DNA from: Cupriavidus necator A5-1
GTDB taxonomy: Bacteria > Pseudomonadota > Gammaproteobacteria > Burkholderiales > Burkholderiaceae
NCBI RefSeq assembly: GCF_000744095.1
Contig: NZ_JQLI01000008.1
Span: forward strand, 1,426,001 to 1,490,000
DNA length: 64,000 nt
Reading direction: 5' to 3'
The notes under the pieces are model-generated. The model made no database searches, had not been told where the DNA came from, and saw nothing but the letters and a program-made list of their open reading frames with translations. Both the position numbers and the translations under genes were made by a program. Numbering within the stretch: position 1 is the stretch's first letter; every line of letters starts with the position of its first letter. Below are positions 34,787-43,433 of this stretch, piece after piece.

Positions 34787-35824
34787 ATGGATGAACGTTC
34801 CAAAACGCTGCTCAAGACCCTGATCGAGCGCTACATCGCGGAAGGTCAGCCGGTCGGTTCCCGCACCCTGTCCAAGTACTCGGGGCTGGACCTGTCGCCG
34901 GCGACGATCCGCAATGTGATGTCCGACCTGGAGGAGATGGGCTTTATCTCCAGCCCGCACACCTCGGCCGGCCGTATCCCGACACCGCGCGGCTACCGGC
35001 TGTTCGTCGATTCCATGCTGACGGCCAAGCCACTCGAGCGCAACGCCGACCTGGCCGAGCTGACCGGCCAGATCCAGGACCAGCTCGGTGGCCAGCAGCT
35101 GGGCCCGCAGCGGATGATCACCATGGCGGCGCGCACGCTGTCCAACCTGTCGCACTTTGCCGGCGTGGTGATGACGCCGCGGCGCGCGCAGGCGTTCCGG
35201 CAGATCGAATTCATGCGGCTGTCGGAAAAGCGCATCCTGCTGATCATCGTCAGCCCGGAAGGCGACGTGCAGAACCGCATCATCCAGACCGAACTGGCGT
35301 ACACCCCGGCCCAGCTGATCGAGGCGGCCAACTACTTCAACTCGCACTACGCCGGCATGAGCTTCGACTCGGTGCGCGACCACCTGCGCGTGGAGCTGCG
35401 CGACCTGCGCCGCGACATGTCGCAGCTGATGCAGGCGGCGGTCGAGGCCGGCAGCACCGTCGAGGACGAGGAGGACGACCACGTCTATATCAGCGGCGAG
35501 CGCAAGCTGCTGGAGGTGGAAGACCTGGCCTCCAGCATGGACAAGCTGCGCCGGCTGTTCGACGTGTTCGAGCACAAGACCAGCCTGCTGCAGCTGCTGG
35601 ACGTGTCCAGCCACGCCCAGGGCGTGCAGATCTTTATCGGCGGCGAGAGCCGGCTGGTGCCGCTGGAAGACATGGCGGTCATCACCGCGCCATATGAGGT
35701 CGACGGGCAGATCGTCGGCACGCTGGGCGTGATCGGCCCCACGCGCATGGCCTACGAGCGCGTGATTCCCATCGTCGACATCACCGCGCGGCTATTGTCC
35801 AGCGCGCTGAGCCAGAACCAGTGA
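34787..35824 (+). CDS. hrcA: Heat-inducible transcription repressor HrcA
   Basis: The product is 345 aa. The N-terminal winged helix includes LIERYIAEGQPVGSRTLSKYSGLDLSPATIRNVMSDLEEMGFISSPHTSAGRIPTPRGYRLFVD, nearly diagnostic. A GAF-like dimerisation region follows, and the C-terminus has IGGESRLVPLEDMAVITAPY and LGVIGPTRMAYERVIPIVD. HrcA binds CIRCE operators upstream of chaperone genes, with GroEL as co-factor. I find no CIRCE (TTAGCACTC-N9-GAGTGCTAA) in the window, not even before grpE, so its targets are elsewhere. TAAAAT about 20 bases upstream may be a -10. Confidence 0.96.
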   Translation: MDERSKTLLKTLIERYIAEGQPVGSRTLSKYSGLDLSPATIRNVMSDLEEMGFISSPHTSAGRIPTPRGYRLFVDSMLTAKPLERNADLAELTGQIQDQLGGQQLGPQRMITMAARTLSNLSHFAGVVMTPRRAQAFRQIEFMRLSEKRILLIIVSPEGDVQNRIIQTELAYTPAQLIEAANYFNSHYAGMSFDSVRDHLRVELRDLRRDMSQLMQAAVEAGSTVEDEEDDHVYISGERKLLEVEDLASSMDKLRRLFDVFEHKTSLLQLLDVSSHAQGVQIFIGGESRLVPLEDMAVITAPYEVDGQIVGTLGVIGPTRMAYERVIPIVDITARLLSSALSQNQ

Positions 35825-35945
35825 TACGGCTGGCTGGTCAGACAGGCTGCCGCCCCATCCCTACCGAGCGCGGCAAATCTTGCCGGTGCGCCATGCCGGC
35901 GCCATGGCTGGCGACCTGCCTGCGCCGCGCCAACCCGGAAGCGAC

Positions 35946-37061
35946 ATGACGTTTTCTCCCGAACCGGCCTACCAGCACGGCCAGGCGCCGCGCACGGCGA
36001 TCGTGCTGGTCAACCTGGGCACCCCCGACGCGCCCACGCCCAAGGCGGTGGGGCGCTACCTGAAGGAATTCCTGTCCGACCCGCGCGTGGTGGAGATCCC
36101 GCGCGCGGCCTGGCTGCCGCTGCTGCACGGTGTGATCCTGCCGCTGCGCTCGCGCGCCTCGGCGCTCAAGTACGAATCGATCTGGCTGCGCGAGGCGCAT
36201 ATGACGGGCTCGCCGCTCCTGGTCTACAGCGAGCGGCAGGCGCATGCGCTGCAGCGGCTGCTGAACCAGAACGGCCATGAGGTGACGGTGGCCTGCGCGA
36301 TGCGCTACGGCAACCCGTCGATCGCGTCGGTGCTGGAGGCGCTGCGCCGCCAGGGCTGCGAGCAGGTGCTGGTGCTGCCGATGTACCCGCAGTACTCGGG
36401 CACCACCACGGCGACCGCGTTCGACGAGGTGTTCCGCGTGCTCGGCCAGTGGCGCAACCAGCCCGAGTTGCGGCTGGTCAAGCATTTCCATGACCACCCG
36501 GCCTATATTTCGGCACTGCACCAGCAGGTCAGCGACTACTGGGCCCGGCACGGCATGCCGGACTTCGCCCACGGCGACAAACTGATCCTGTCTTTCCACG
36601 GCGTGCCGCGGCGCACGCTGGAGCTGGGCGACCCGTATCACTGCGAGTGCCTGAAGACCGGCCGCTTGCTGGGCGAGGCGCTGGGCATGCAGCCGGGTCA
36701 GTACCAGGTGACGTTCCAGTCTCGTTTCGGCAAGGCGGAATGGCTGCAGCCGTACACGGCGCCGACGCTGGCCGAGTTGGGCAAGGTCGGGGCCGGCCGC
36801 GTCGACGTGTTCTGCCCCGGCTTCCCGGCCGATTGCATCGAGACGCTGGAAGAGATCGCGATGGAAGGGCAGACTGAATTCAAGGTCGCGGGCGGCAAGG
36901 ACTTCCACTTCATCCCGTGCATGAATGATTCGGCACCGTGGGTGGCGGCGATGGCGGAGATCGCGCTGCAGCACCTGCAGGGCTGGCCGCTGGCCACGCC
37001 GCACCCGCACGAACTGGAAGCGCGGCGCTCGCGCGCGCAGACCCGGGGAGCGGCGGCATGA
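35946..37061 (+). CDS. hemH: Ferrochelatase
   Basis: The product is 371 aa. AIVLVNLGTPDAPTPKAVGRYLKEFLSDPRVVEIPR is the family N-terminus; VLPMYPQYSGTTTATAFDEV and LILSFHGVPRRTLELGDPYHCECLKTGRLL contain the conserved His that binds the metal; FCPGFPADCIETLEEIAMEG carries the conserved acidic residues. It inserts Fe2+ into protoporphyrin IX. ATG 35946 was chosen because the conserved sequence begins 15 residues later. The stop overlaps the start of the S4-domain gene (ATGA), suggesting coupling. Confidence 0.96.
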   Translation: MTFSPEPAYQHGQAPRTAIVLVNLGTPDAPTPKAVGRYLKEFLSDPRVVEIPRAAWLPLLHGVILPLRSRASALKYESIWLREAHMTGSPLLVYSERQAHALQRLLNQNGHEVTVACAMRYGNPSIASVLEALRRQGCEQVLVLPMYPQYSGTTTATAFDEVFRVLGQWRNQPELRLVKHFHDHPAYISALHQQVSDYWARHGMPDFAHGDKLILSFHGVPRRTLELGDPYHCECLKTGRLLGEALGMQPGQYQVTFQSRFGKAEWLQPYTAPTLAELGKVGAGRVDVFCPGFPADCIETLEEIAMEGQTEFKVAGGKDFHFIPCMNDSAPWVAAMAEIALQHLQGWPLATPHPHELEARRSRAQTRGAAA

Positions 37062-37453
37062 ATGTGGATTTCGAGGCGGATGCGCGCCAGCGCATCGACA
37101 AGTGGCTGTGGTGCGCGCGCTTTTTCAAGACGCGTTCGCTGGCGGCCGAAGCGGTGGACCGCGGCAAGGTGACCGTCAACGGCCAGCCTTGCAAGAATTC
37201 GCGCGAGGTGAAGCCGGGCGACAAGGTCGTGCTGGAAGCGCACCAGCAGCGCTGGGAACTGGCGGTGAAAGGCATTGCCCCGGCGCGCGGGCCGGCGCCA
37301 GTGGCGCAGACGCTGTATGAGGAAAGCGCCGAGAGCCAGGCGCGCCGGCAGGCCGATGCCGAACGCCGGCGCCTGCAGCCGGAGCCGTCCGCGCAGATCC
37401 AGGGCCGTCCGACCAAGCGCGACCGCCGCCGCATCGACGACTTCAAGGGATGA
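37058..37453 (+). CDS. hslR: S4 RNA-binding domain protein (Hsp15/HslR-like)
   Basis: The product is 131 aa. RIDKWLWCARFFKTRSLAAEAVDRGKVTVNGQPCKNSREVKPGDKVVL (residues 12-60) is an S4 fold of the Hsp15 type. The C-terminal third is Arg/Glu-rich (RRQADAERRRLQPEPS...KRDRRRIDDF), typical of the family. Hsp15 binds 50S subunits carrying stranded nascent peptides and helps recycle them after heat shock. The start codon overlaps the hemH stop. Position between hrcA and grpE fits a stress context. Confidence 0.9.
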   Translation: MNVDFEADARQRIDKWLWCARFFKTRSLAAEAVDRGKVTVNGQPCKNSREVKPGDKVVLEAHQQRWELAVKGIAPARGPAPVAQTLYEESAESQARRQADAERRRLQPEPSAQIQGRPTKRDRRRIDDFKG

Positions 37454-37538
37454 AATGACAACGCGGCGGCACCGGCGCTATGCCGGTGCCGCCGCGCAGC
37501 GGAAGGGTGTCGGACAGGAGGCTGTTGGTCCCGGCCGA

Positions 37539-37712
37539 CTATTCCTGCGTGACTTCCTGACTGACGATAGGAACGATGTAATGCTTGAACACCGCCTTGC
37601 CACTGCCATACTCCGTATCGCGCGGCGTGAACGCGCCGGAGAGACAGATAAAGGCAGTCATGACCGCCAATGCGGCCACGAGGCACACCGTCACCACAGG
37701 CAGCTTATGCAT
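37539..37712 (-). CDS. Small single-span membrane protein, hypothetical
   Basis: The product is 57 aa: MHKLPVV followed by a hydrophobic helix (residues 6-27, VTVCLVAALAVMTAFICLSGAF) and a short hydrophilic tail with EYGSGKAVFKHYIVPIVSQE. AAAGG lies 6-10 bases before the ATG. It could be a small membrane protein or a signal-peptide-bearing periplasmic peptide. I do not recognise the family. It is convergent with the S4 gene and divergent from grpE. Confidence 0.55.
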   Translation of the reverse strand: MHKLPVVTVCLVAALAVMTAFICLSGAFTPRDTEYGSGKAVFKHYIVPIVSQEVTQE

Positions 37713-37986
37713 GGCCAACCTTTCGGAAGAGGCACAAATGTGAGCCATCTTCGGGGCCCCCGACATTTTTGACATTTTTCTTAAGAGAATCTTAGTGAGT
37801 GCGGTGCAGCAAGGCAATAAGGCGTCTATTGCATATGCCAACGCTTTGTAACCGTGTGTTTCCGCGTCTCGCCGGCGCCACTCTTGAAAACCGGCGCCTT
37901 GCCACCAACTGCATGCAACACACGCCGATTTACCACCCGTGGCCGGGCCATCGGCCGGCCACGACAATGTATTGATACGGATCGAC

Positions 37987-38559
37987 ATGGAAGACCAGAA
38001 GCAGACGCCATCCACCCAGCCGCCTACGCCCGCGGGCGATGAGGCGGCAAGCGCCGCCTCCGCAGGCCAGGAGACCACCGCAGCGCCGGAAACCGCCGCC
38101 GTGGACGATGTGGCGGCCCAGCTGGCCGCCCTCGAAGCCAAGGCACGCGAGAACTATGACCTGTACATGCGCGCCGTTGCCGAAGGCGAGAACATCCGCC
38201 GCCGCGGGCAGGAAGATATTTCCAAGGCACACAAGTTCGCGATCGAGAATTTCGCTGACAACCTGCTGCCGGTGATGGACAGCCTGCAGGCCGCGCTGGC
38301 CGACGGCTCGGGCGACATCGCCAAGCTGCGCGAAGGGGTCGAGCTGACCGCGCGCCAGCTGGCGGCGGCGTTCGAGCGCGGCAAGATCGTGGAACTGAAC
38401 CCAGTGGGCGAGAAGTTCGACCCGCACCGCCACCAGGCCATCTCGATGGTGCCGGCCGACCAGGAACCGAACACCGTGGTTGCCGTGCTGCAGCGCGGTT
38501 ACACCATTGCCGACCGCGTGCTGCGGCCGGCGCTGGTGACGGTGGCGGCACCCAAGTAA
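37987..38559 (+). CDS. grpE: Nucleotide exchange factor GrpE
   Basis: The product is 190 aa. A Gln/Ser/Ala-rich disordered N-terminus (1-40) precedes the long coiled coil (LAALEAKARENYDLYMRAVAEGENIRRRGQEDISKAHKFAIENFADNLLPVMDSL) and a C-terminal beta domain with FDPHRHQAISMVP and NTVVAVLQRGYTIADRVLRPALVTVA, the GrpE signature. It releases ADP from DnaK. dnaK/dnaJ are not in the following kilobase. CTTGAAA at 37883-37889 resembles a sigma-32 -35 element, but the matching -10 is poor. Confidence 0.96.
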   Translation: MEDQKQTPSTQPPTPAGDEAASAASAGQETTAAPETAAVDDVAAQLAALEAKARENYDLYMRAVAEGENIRRRGQEDISKAHKFAIENFADNLLPVMDSLQAALADGSGDIAKLREGVELTARQLAAAFERGKIVELNPVGEKFDPHRHQAISMVPADQEPNTVVAVLQRGYTIADRVLRPALVTVAAPK

Positions 38560-38671
38560 GCCGGGCAGGGCGGCGGCGCGGCTGCGCGGCTGCGCTGTAT
38601 GTCCTGACCCTCAACCCTGATGCAGCGCCCGGTGCCGACTGGCCCGGGCGTTTGTCTTTTCGGAGCCAACC

Positions 38672-39088
38672 GTGACCATGGAACAGGAACCGTCCCAGGC
38701 CCCCCATCTCGACCACCGCGCCTTCGATGCCTTCGGCATGCGGCAGGTCGATGACAAGACCATCGACGCCGCCATTGCCGACGCCGGCGATGCGCTGGTG
38801 TGCGTGTTCTTCTGGGGCGTGGACTGCTTCAACTGCGAGATGGCCAAGAAGGCCATGCTCGCCAATCCCGAGCCGATCCGCGCGCTCGAGCTGCACTGGC
38901 TGCACGCCAATGTCTATGCGTATCCGGAACTGGGCCGCCGCTTCGGGCTGCACGGGATCCCGGTCTTCATGTTCTTCCAGAACGGCAAGAAGCTGGGCCG
39001 CGCCACCGGCTGGCACGGCCACGGCCAGTTTGCCGCCGCGGTCGGCAATGCGCGGCTGAAGGCGAGCGGCAAGCCGCTGGCGGGCTGA
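38672..39088 (+). CDS. Thioredoxin-like protein with CxxC motif
   Basis: The product is 138 aa. FFWGVDCFNCEMAKKAML gives the active site CFNC (about residue 51), and GLHGIPVFMFFQNGKKLGRATGWHGHGQF has the cis-Pro of the thioredoxin fold. No signal peptide is visible, so it is cytosolic. GGAG lies 6 bases before GTG 38672, which was preferred to ATG 38678. It follows grpE by 112 bases, and may act on stress-oxidised proteins, though that rests on position alone. Confidence 0.85.
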   Translation: MTMEQEPSQAPHLDHRAFDAFGMRQVDDKTIDAAIADAGDALVCVFFWGVDCFNCEMAKKAMLANPEPIRALELHWLHANVYAYPELGRRFGLHGIPVFMFFQNGKKLGRATGWHGHGQFAAAVGNARLKASGKPLAG

Positions 39089-39103
39089 GTCGGGCTGGCG
39101 CCG

Positions 39104-40405
39104 TCAGCGTGACAGCGCGTAGCCGAGGCGGAACTGCCAGGGCAGCTTGTGGTTGTAGTCGAGCAGGCTCTCCCCGTAGCCGACGAAGTAGCCCGCCACC
39201 AGGTAGCCGGCGGTGCCGGGCAGCAGCCGCGCCATCGGGTAGCTGACCTGCGCGTCGACGCTGCCGTACCACTTGCGCGTGCCCTTGCGCAGGGTCGCCG
39301 AGAACTCCCACGAATCCGGCCGCCCGTAGGCGATGCCCAGGTCCATGTAGCCGCGGTAGTGGGCGATATCGGGGTTCTCCGACTTTTCCACGTAGGCGTA
39401 GACCTTGGGTGCGACGCGCCAGTGCCAGTCGTTCTGGTCGCCAAAGTAGAAGGTCGGCTTGATGAAGACCGTGTTGATGCTGCGCGATTCGTCGCCGTCG
39501 CGGCCGTTGGACTCATGCTCCAGGCCGGTGGCCAGCGACAGCCGGCTGATCACGCTGTTGCGCACGCCGGTATCGGACAGGTAATAGAACAGGCTGGGCT
39601 TGTAGTTGGTATCGCGGAACGGCTTGGACTTCTCGGACAGATCCCATAGCGAGAACTGGGTGTAGCCCACGTAGAGGTTGTCGAACAGGCTTTTCGACGC
39701 GGGATCCTCGCCTTCGAAGATGCGGTACTTGAAGCTGAGCTGGAACTTGGCGTTGGCGCCGCCATGCCCGCCGACCATGAAGTACATCGGATCGTGGAAC
39801 GACAGCCGCGCGCTGTCGCGCAGGTCGGCCGGCGCCGGGGCGGGGGCGCTGGCGGTGGTGACCGGGGTCACCGGCACGGGCGCGGCATCGGCTGTATCGG
39901 CAGTCTCGGCGGGCGGCGCCGGCGGCTTGGCGGCGACTGGCGGGGTTGCCGTGGCCGACTCGCCTGGCTGCGGCAGGCGGTTCAGCGTCACCGTTACCGG
40001 AGCGGCGTCGATGCCAGTCGCATCCAGCCGCACCTGGCCGCGCAGGGCCGGCGGCAATGCCACCGTGTAGCGGATCGCGCGGTGCTCGCCGCGGCGCAGG
40101 TTGACCACGGCCGGGCCCGATACCTCTCGCCACAGCACCAGTCGCACCGGCGCCTGCAGGTCGCCCGAAGCGGTCACCTCCAGCGTGTCGGGGATACGGT
40201 AGCGGCGCGTGGCGTCGTCGGCGCTGACCACTAGCGTCAGCGTCAGCGGCTGGTTGCCGTCGATCACGCGCGGCGGCTGCAGCAGCGCCACGCCGGCGTG
40301 GCCGGCCAGCGGCCAGGCCAGCATCAGCGACAGGCAGATCGGGGCAAGGGCGCGGCCGGCGGGCGCCAGCCGGCGCCGGCGCGGAGGAAGGGCAATACGG
40401 GACAT
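39104..40405 (-). CDS. pldA: Outer-membrane phospholipase A (OMPLA/PldA family) with extra N-terminal domain
   Basis: The product is about 433 aa. A signal peptide (RRRR n-region, cleavage near GHA-GVALL) precedes a 150-residue beta-rich region and a Pro/Ala/Thr linker. The C-terminal 240 residues are the OMPLA barrel: FSLWDLSEKSKPFRDTNYKPSLFY, then LEHESNGRDGDESRSINTVFIKP with the His-x-Ser dyad and the Asn, and the terminal barrel strand LPWQFRLGYALSR. It hydrolyses phospholipids in the outer leaflet. E. coli PldA lacks the N-terminal domain. ATG 40429 is an alternative start. Confidence 0.9.
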   Translation of the reverse strand: MSRIALPPRRRRLAPAGRALAPICLSLMLAWPLAGHAGVALLQPPRVIDGNQPLTLTLVVSADDATRRYRIPDTLEVTASGDLQAPVRLVLWREVSGPAVVNLRRGEHRAIRYTVALPPALRGQVRLDATGIDAAPVTVTLNRLPQPGESATATPPVAAKPPAPPAETADTADAAPVPVTPVTTASAPAPAPADLRDSARLSFHDPMYFMVGGHGGANAKFQLSFKYRIFEGEDPASKSLFDNLYVGYTQFSLWDLSEKSKPFRDTNYKPSLFYYLSDTGVRNSVISRLSLATGLEHESNGRDGDESRSINTVFIKPTFYFGDQNDWHWRVAPKVYAYVEKSENPDIAHYRGYMDLGIAYGRPDSWEFSATLRKGTRKWYGSVDAQVSYPMARLLPGTAGYLVAGYFVGYGESLLDYNHKLPWQFRLGYALSR

Positions 40406-40527
40406 GGCTTGCGGGCAGCGCGCCGCCATGTGACGGAAACGCGGCTAGGGAAAATACGGACCCGCAAAGCCTACCACGCACCCGTCGGAGGGTTGTGACG
40501 AAATGTACGCTGCACTTGGCGCGTACC

Positions 40528-40959
40528 TTAGCGGTTGGCGCGGCGCTTGACGCAGTCGACGTAGTGGTCGCCGTCAGGGGGCTGGCCGGTGCGCTGTGCC
40601 TGCCACAGCATTTCACCGAGGCACTCCATTACTTGGTGCTGCGCCTGGTGCGGCGAATCCAGCCGGCGCGCCAGCGCCTCGTAGGCCTGGCGAATGCCGC
40701 GCGGCTGGTCTACCGAGACCTGCTCGGAGATCGACAGGTGCATGGCCAGGTGCAGGAAGGGATTGGTCTGGCCCTGCTCCGGGGTGTAGTCCTGCGCCAG
40801 CGCGCCTTCGGTATCGCGCAGCAGGTCCTGGTACTCGGGATGCTCGCCGATCCAGTCGACGGCAATGGCTTCCAGCGGGGTCAGCACGCCGCCTGCAATC
40901 TGCTTCTGCCAGGCATCGCAGAAGAACCGGCGGACTTCTTCTCGTGAGGGATTGAACAT
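40528..40959 (-). CDS. DUF1841 family protein
   Basis: The product is 143 aa. MFNPSREEVRRFFCDAWQKQIAGGVLTPLEAIAVDWIGEHPEYQDLL and NPFLHLAMHLSISEQVSVDQPRGI are the characteristic DUF1841 blocks; HLAMHLSISEQ is nearly invariant. It is predicted cytosolic and largely helical. The function is unknown. It lies convergent to nothing: the nearby exporter gene is divergent with about 90 bases between. The two His in HLAMH might bind metal, which is only a suggestion. Confidence 0.9.
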   Translation of the reverse strand: MFNPSREEVRRFFCDAWQKQIAGGVLTPLEAIAVDWIGEHPEYQDLLRDTEGALAQDYTPEQGQTNPFLHLAMHLSISEQVSVDQPRGIRQAYEALARRLDSPHQAQHQVMECLGEMLWQAQRTGQPPDGDHYVDCVKRRANR

Positions 40960-41051
40960 GGTGGCGCCATTGTAAACGAGGGCTGCGGTGCTCGCAGGCG
41001 GCACCCGCCGCGCCAAGTAGAATGCGGGATCGCCGACTTCCCGCCCTCCCG

Positions 41052-41984
41052 ATGACCGCTTCCACCGCCGCCGACCACGCCCGCGACAAACTTGCCGGCG
41101 TGCTGCTGATCGCGCTGTCGGCCAGCGCCTTCGGGGCCATGGCGATCTTTGCGCGCTTTGCCTACGCCGCCGGCGCGGATGTCTACGGCCTGCTGTTCGT
41201 GCGCTTCGTGCTGGCGGCCGCGGCGCTGGCGTGGGTGATGCGCACGCGCGGCATTGGCCTGCCGCCATGGCGCCGCGTGCTGGCGCTGGCGGCGATGGGC
41301 GGCATCGGCTATGTGGGGCAGTCGTTTTGCTTCTTCAGCGCGCTGAACCATGCACAGGCCAGCCTGGTGGCGCTGCTGCTGTATCTGTACCCGCTGTTCG
41401 TGACGATCCTGGCGGCCATCTTCCTGAAGGAGCGCCTCACTACCGCGGCGGTGATCGCACTGGTGCTGTGCTCGGTCGGCGCCGGCCTGACCGTGGGCGG
41501 CGGCAAGGGCTCGCCGCTCGGCATTGCGCTGGGCCTGGCGGCGGCGGTGATCTATTCCGTCTACATCATCGTCGGCGCGCGCGTGACCGCGGGCGTCAAC
41601 CCCATCGCCACCACTACGGTGATCTGCACCGCGGCTGCGCTGGTCTACTGCGTGGTCGGCTTGCTGCGCGTGGGCGCGGGTGCGCCGCCGCAGTTCCCGG
41701 CCACCGCCGGCGGCTGGCTGGCGCTGGCGGGTATCGCACTGCTGTCGACGGTGCTGGCCATCTTGACCTTCTTTGCCGGCCTGCAGCGGCTGGGCGCGGC
41801 GCAGGCGTCGATGCTGTCGACGCTGGAGCCGGTGGTGACCGTGCTGCTGGCCGCGGTGCTGCTGGGCGAGCATATCGGCCCGGCGCAGGCCGTCGGCGGC
41901 GGGCTGATCCTCGCCGGCGTGCTGTGGCTCACGCGCCGCGCGAACGCGCCGGCGCCAGCCCGGGCCAACGTGCAAGAGAATTGA
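41052..41984 (+). CDS. EamA/DMT-superfamily transporter
   Basis: The product is 310 aa with ten predicted membrane helices in two EamA repeats: residues 15-140 (LLIALSASAFGAMAIFARFAYAAGADVYGLLFVRF... LVALLLYLYPLFVTILAAIFLKERL) and 155-295 (LGLAAAVIYSVYIIVGARV... MLSTLEPVVTVLLAAVLLGEHIGPAQAVGGGLILAGVLWL). The LEP/E-K-E segments at repeat ends are typical of drug/metabolite exporters. The substrate cannot be predicted. It precedes the nitroreductase by 88 bases on the same strand. Confidence 0.9.
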   Translation: MTASTAADHARDKLAGVLLIALSASAFGAMAIFARFAYAAGADVYGLLFVRFVLAAAALAWVMRTRGIGLPPWRRVLALAAMGGIGYVGQSFCFFSALNHAQASLVALLLYLYPLFVTILAAIFLKERLTTAAVIALVLCSVGAGLTVGGGKGSPLGIALGLAAAVIYSVYIIVGARVTAGVNPIATTTVICTAAALVYCVVGLLRVGAGAPPQFPATAGGWLALAGIALLSTVLAILTFFAGLQRLGAAQASMLSTLEPVVTVLLAAVLLGEHIGPAQAVGGGLILAGVLWLTRRANAPAPARANVQEN

Positions 41985-42071
41985 ACGGTTTGCTCAAAGG
42001 TGCTGTCGCGGCACGCTGACACCGTTCGGTACAATCGCGCCTTCTCATCAATCCTGACCAGGAAGGAGCAC

Positions 42072-42659
42072 ATGTCCCAGATCGACCAAGCCGCGCTGGC
42101 GCAGCTGTTTACCGAAGCCCGCACCCACAACGTGTGGCAGGACCGCCACGTGGACGACGCCGTGCTGCACCAAGTCTATGAAGCGATGAAGTTTGGCCCG
42201 ACCGCCGCCAACAGCTCCCCGGTCCGCATCGTCTTCGTCAAGACCGCCGCCGAGAAGGCGCGCCTGGTCGAGTGCGTGTCGGCCGGCAATACCGAGAAGA
42301 CCCGCTCGGCGCCGGTGACCGCGATCATTGCCTATGACACCGCGTTCCACGACCAGCTGCCCAAGCTGTTCCCGCACGCCGACGCCCGTGCCTGGTACGC
42401 CGGCAACGACGACAAGATCGCCCGCGACGCGCTGGTGAACAGCTCGCTGCAAGGCGGCTACTTCATCCTGGCGGCACGCGCGCTGGGCCTGGACTGCGGT
42501 CCGATGGGCGGCTTCGATGCCGACAAGGTCGACGCGGCGTTCTTCCCGGACGGCAAGTGGAAGGTCAACTTCCTGTGCAACCTGGGCTACGGTGAAATCG
42601 ACAAGCTGCACCCGCGCGGGCCGCGCCTGTCGTTCGACGAAGCCTGCCGGATTGTTTGA
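42072..42659 (+). CDS. Nitroreductase family protein (RutE/HadB, malonic semialdehyde reductase type)
   Basis: The product is 195 aa, a short FMN reductase. FGPTAANSSPVRIVFV is the FMN-binding N-terminal block with the RutE-type NSSP, VNSSLQGGYFILAARALGLDCGPMGGFD the conserved central block, and LCNLGYGEIDKLHPRGPRLSFDE the C-terminus. Members reduce malonic semialdehyde in pyrimidine breakdown or chlorinated quinones (HadB). No other rut genes are present, so the substrate stays open. AGGAAGGAG precedes the ATG. Confidence 0.9.
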   Translation: MSQIDQAALAQLFTEARTHNVWQDRHVDDAVLHQVYEAMKFGPTAANSSPVRIVFVKTAAEKARLVECVSAGNTEKTRSAPVTAIIAYDTAFHDQLPKLFPHADARAWYAGNDDKIARDALVNSSLQGGYFILAARALGLDCGPMGGFDADKVDAAFFPDGKWKVNFLCNLGYGEIDKLHPRGPRLSFDEACRIV

Positions 42660-42709
42660 TCTGGTAGTGTGACGGCGAGCCTTGCTTGCGATGACGCTTG
42701 CAGCAAGCG

Positions 42710-42735
42710 CCCCTCTCCCGCCTGCGGGAGAGGGG
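42710..42735. repeat. Palindromic repeat copy 3 (12-bp perfect stem)
   Basis: CCCCTCTCCCGC and GCGGGAGAGGGG flank a CT loop. The core is identical to the copies at 165-204 and 5418-5449, and the site again lies between convergent genes (nitroreductase and nth). Confidence 0.85.
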
Positions 42736-42788
42736 ACCGCGTCGTGGTGGATCGTGCGGCGTCGTCCTGCGTGCTGCTGATCAACCCC

Positions 42789-43433
42789 TCACAGCTTCGG
42801 CGCTTCCGTTTTCTCACGGTACTCGCACAGCGGCTCGATCGCGCAGTGCCAGCACTCCGGCTTGCGCGCCTTGCACACATAGCGCCCATGCAGGATCAGC
42901 CAGTGGTGGGCATCGTGCAGGAATTCATGAGGCACGCACTTGAGCAGCTTCTGCTCGACCTCCTGCACGTTCTTGCCCGGCGCCAGCCCGGTGCGGTTCG
43001 ACACGCGGAAGATATGCGTGTCCACCGCGATGGTGGGCTCGCCGAACGCCGTGTTGAGCACCACGTTGGCGGTCTTGCGGCCCACGCCCGGCAACGCTTC
43101 CAGCGCTTCGCGGTCGGGCGGGACCTTGCCGCCGTGGCGCTCGACCAGGATGCGGCAGGTCTCGATCACGTGCCTGGCCTTGGTCTTGTACAGCCCGATG
43201 GTCTTGATGTATTCGCTCAGCCCGGCTTCGCCCAGGTCGAGCATCTGCTGCGGCGTATGCGCGACCGGGAACAGCCGGCGCGTGGCCTTGTTGACGCCGA
43301 CGTCGGTGGCCTGGGCCGACAGCAGCACGGCGATCAGCAGCTCGAACGGCGAGCTGTATTCGAGTTCAGTGGTCGGGGCCGGATTGACCTCGCGCAGCGT
43401 CTCGAAGATGGCACGGCACTTGGCGGCGTTCAT
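42789..43433 (-). CDS. nth: Endonuclease III
   Basis: The product is 214 aa (E. coli 211). LLSAQATDVGVNKAT precedes the helix-hairpin-helix LEALPGVGRKTANVVLNTAFGEPTIAVDTHIFRVSNR, which contains the catalytic Lys and Asp, and the C-terminus has the 4Fe-4S loop C-x6-C-x2-C-x5-C (CKARKPECWHCAIEPLC). It removes oxidised pyrimidines from DNA by combined glycosylase and lyase action. The start codon overlaps the stop of the RnfB-like gene as ATGA, so the two are translationally coupled. Confidence 0.97.
   Translation of the reverse strand: MNAAKCRAIFETLREVNPAPTTELEYSSPFELLIAVLLSAQATDVGVNKATRRLFPVAHTPQQMLDLGEAGLSEYIKTIGLYKTKARHVIETCRILVERHGGKVPPDREALEALPGVGRKTANVVLNTAFGEPTIAVDTHIFRVSNRTGLAPGKNVQEVEQKLLKCVPHEFLHDAHHWLILHGRYVCKARKPECWHCAIEPLCEYREKTEAPKL

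Noticed and set aside
37883..37910. Sigma-32 promoter before grpE
   Set aside because: CTTGAAA is present but the -10 part does not fit the consensus at the right distance; kept only as a remark.
34675..38000. CIRCE operator near hrcA or grpE
   Set aside because: No TTAGCACTC-N9-GAGTGCTAA or close variant found in this stretch.
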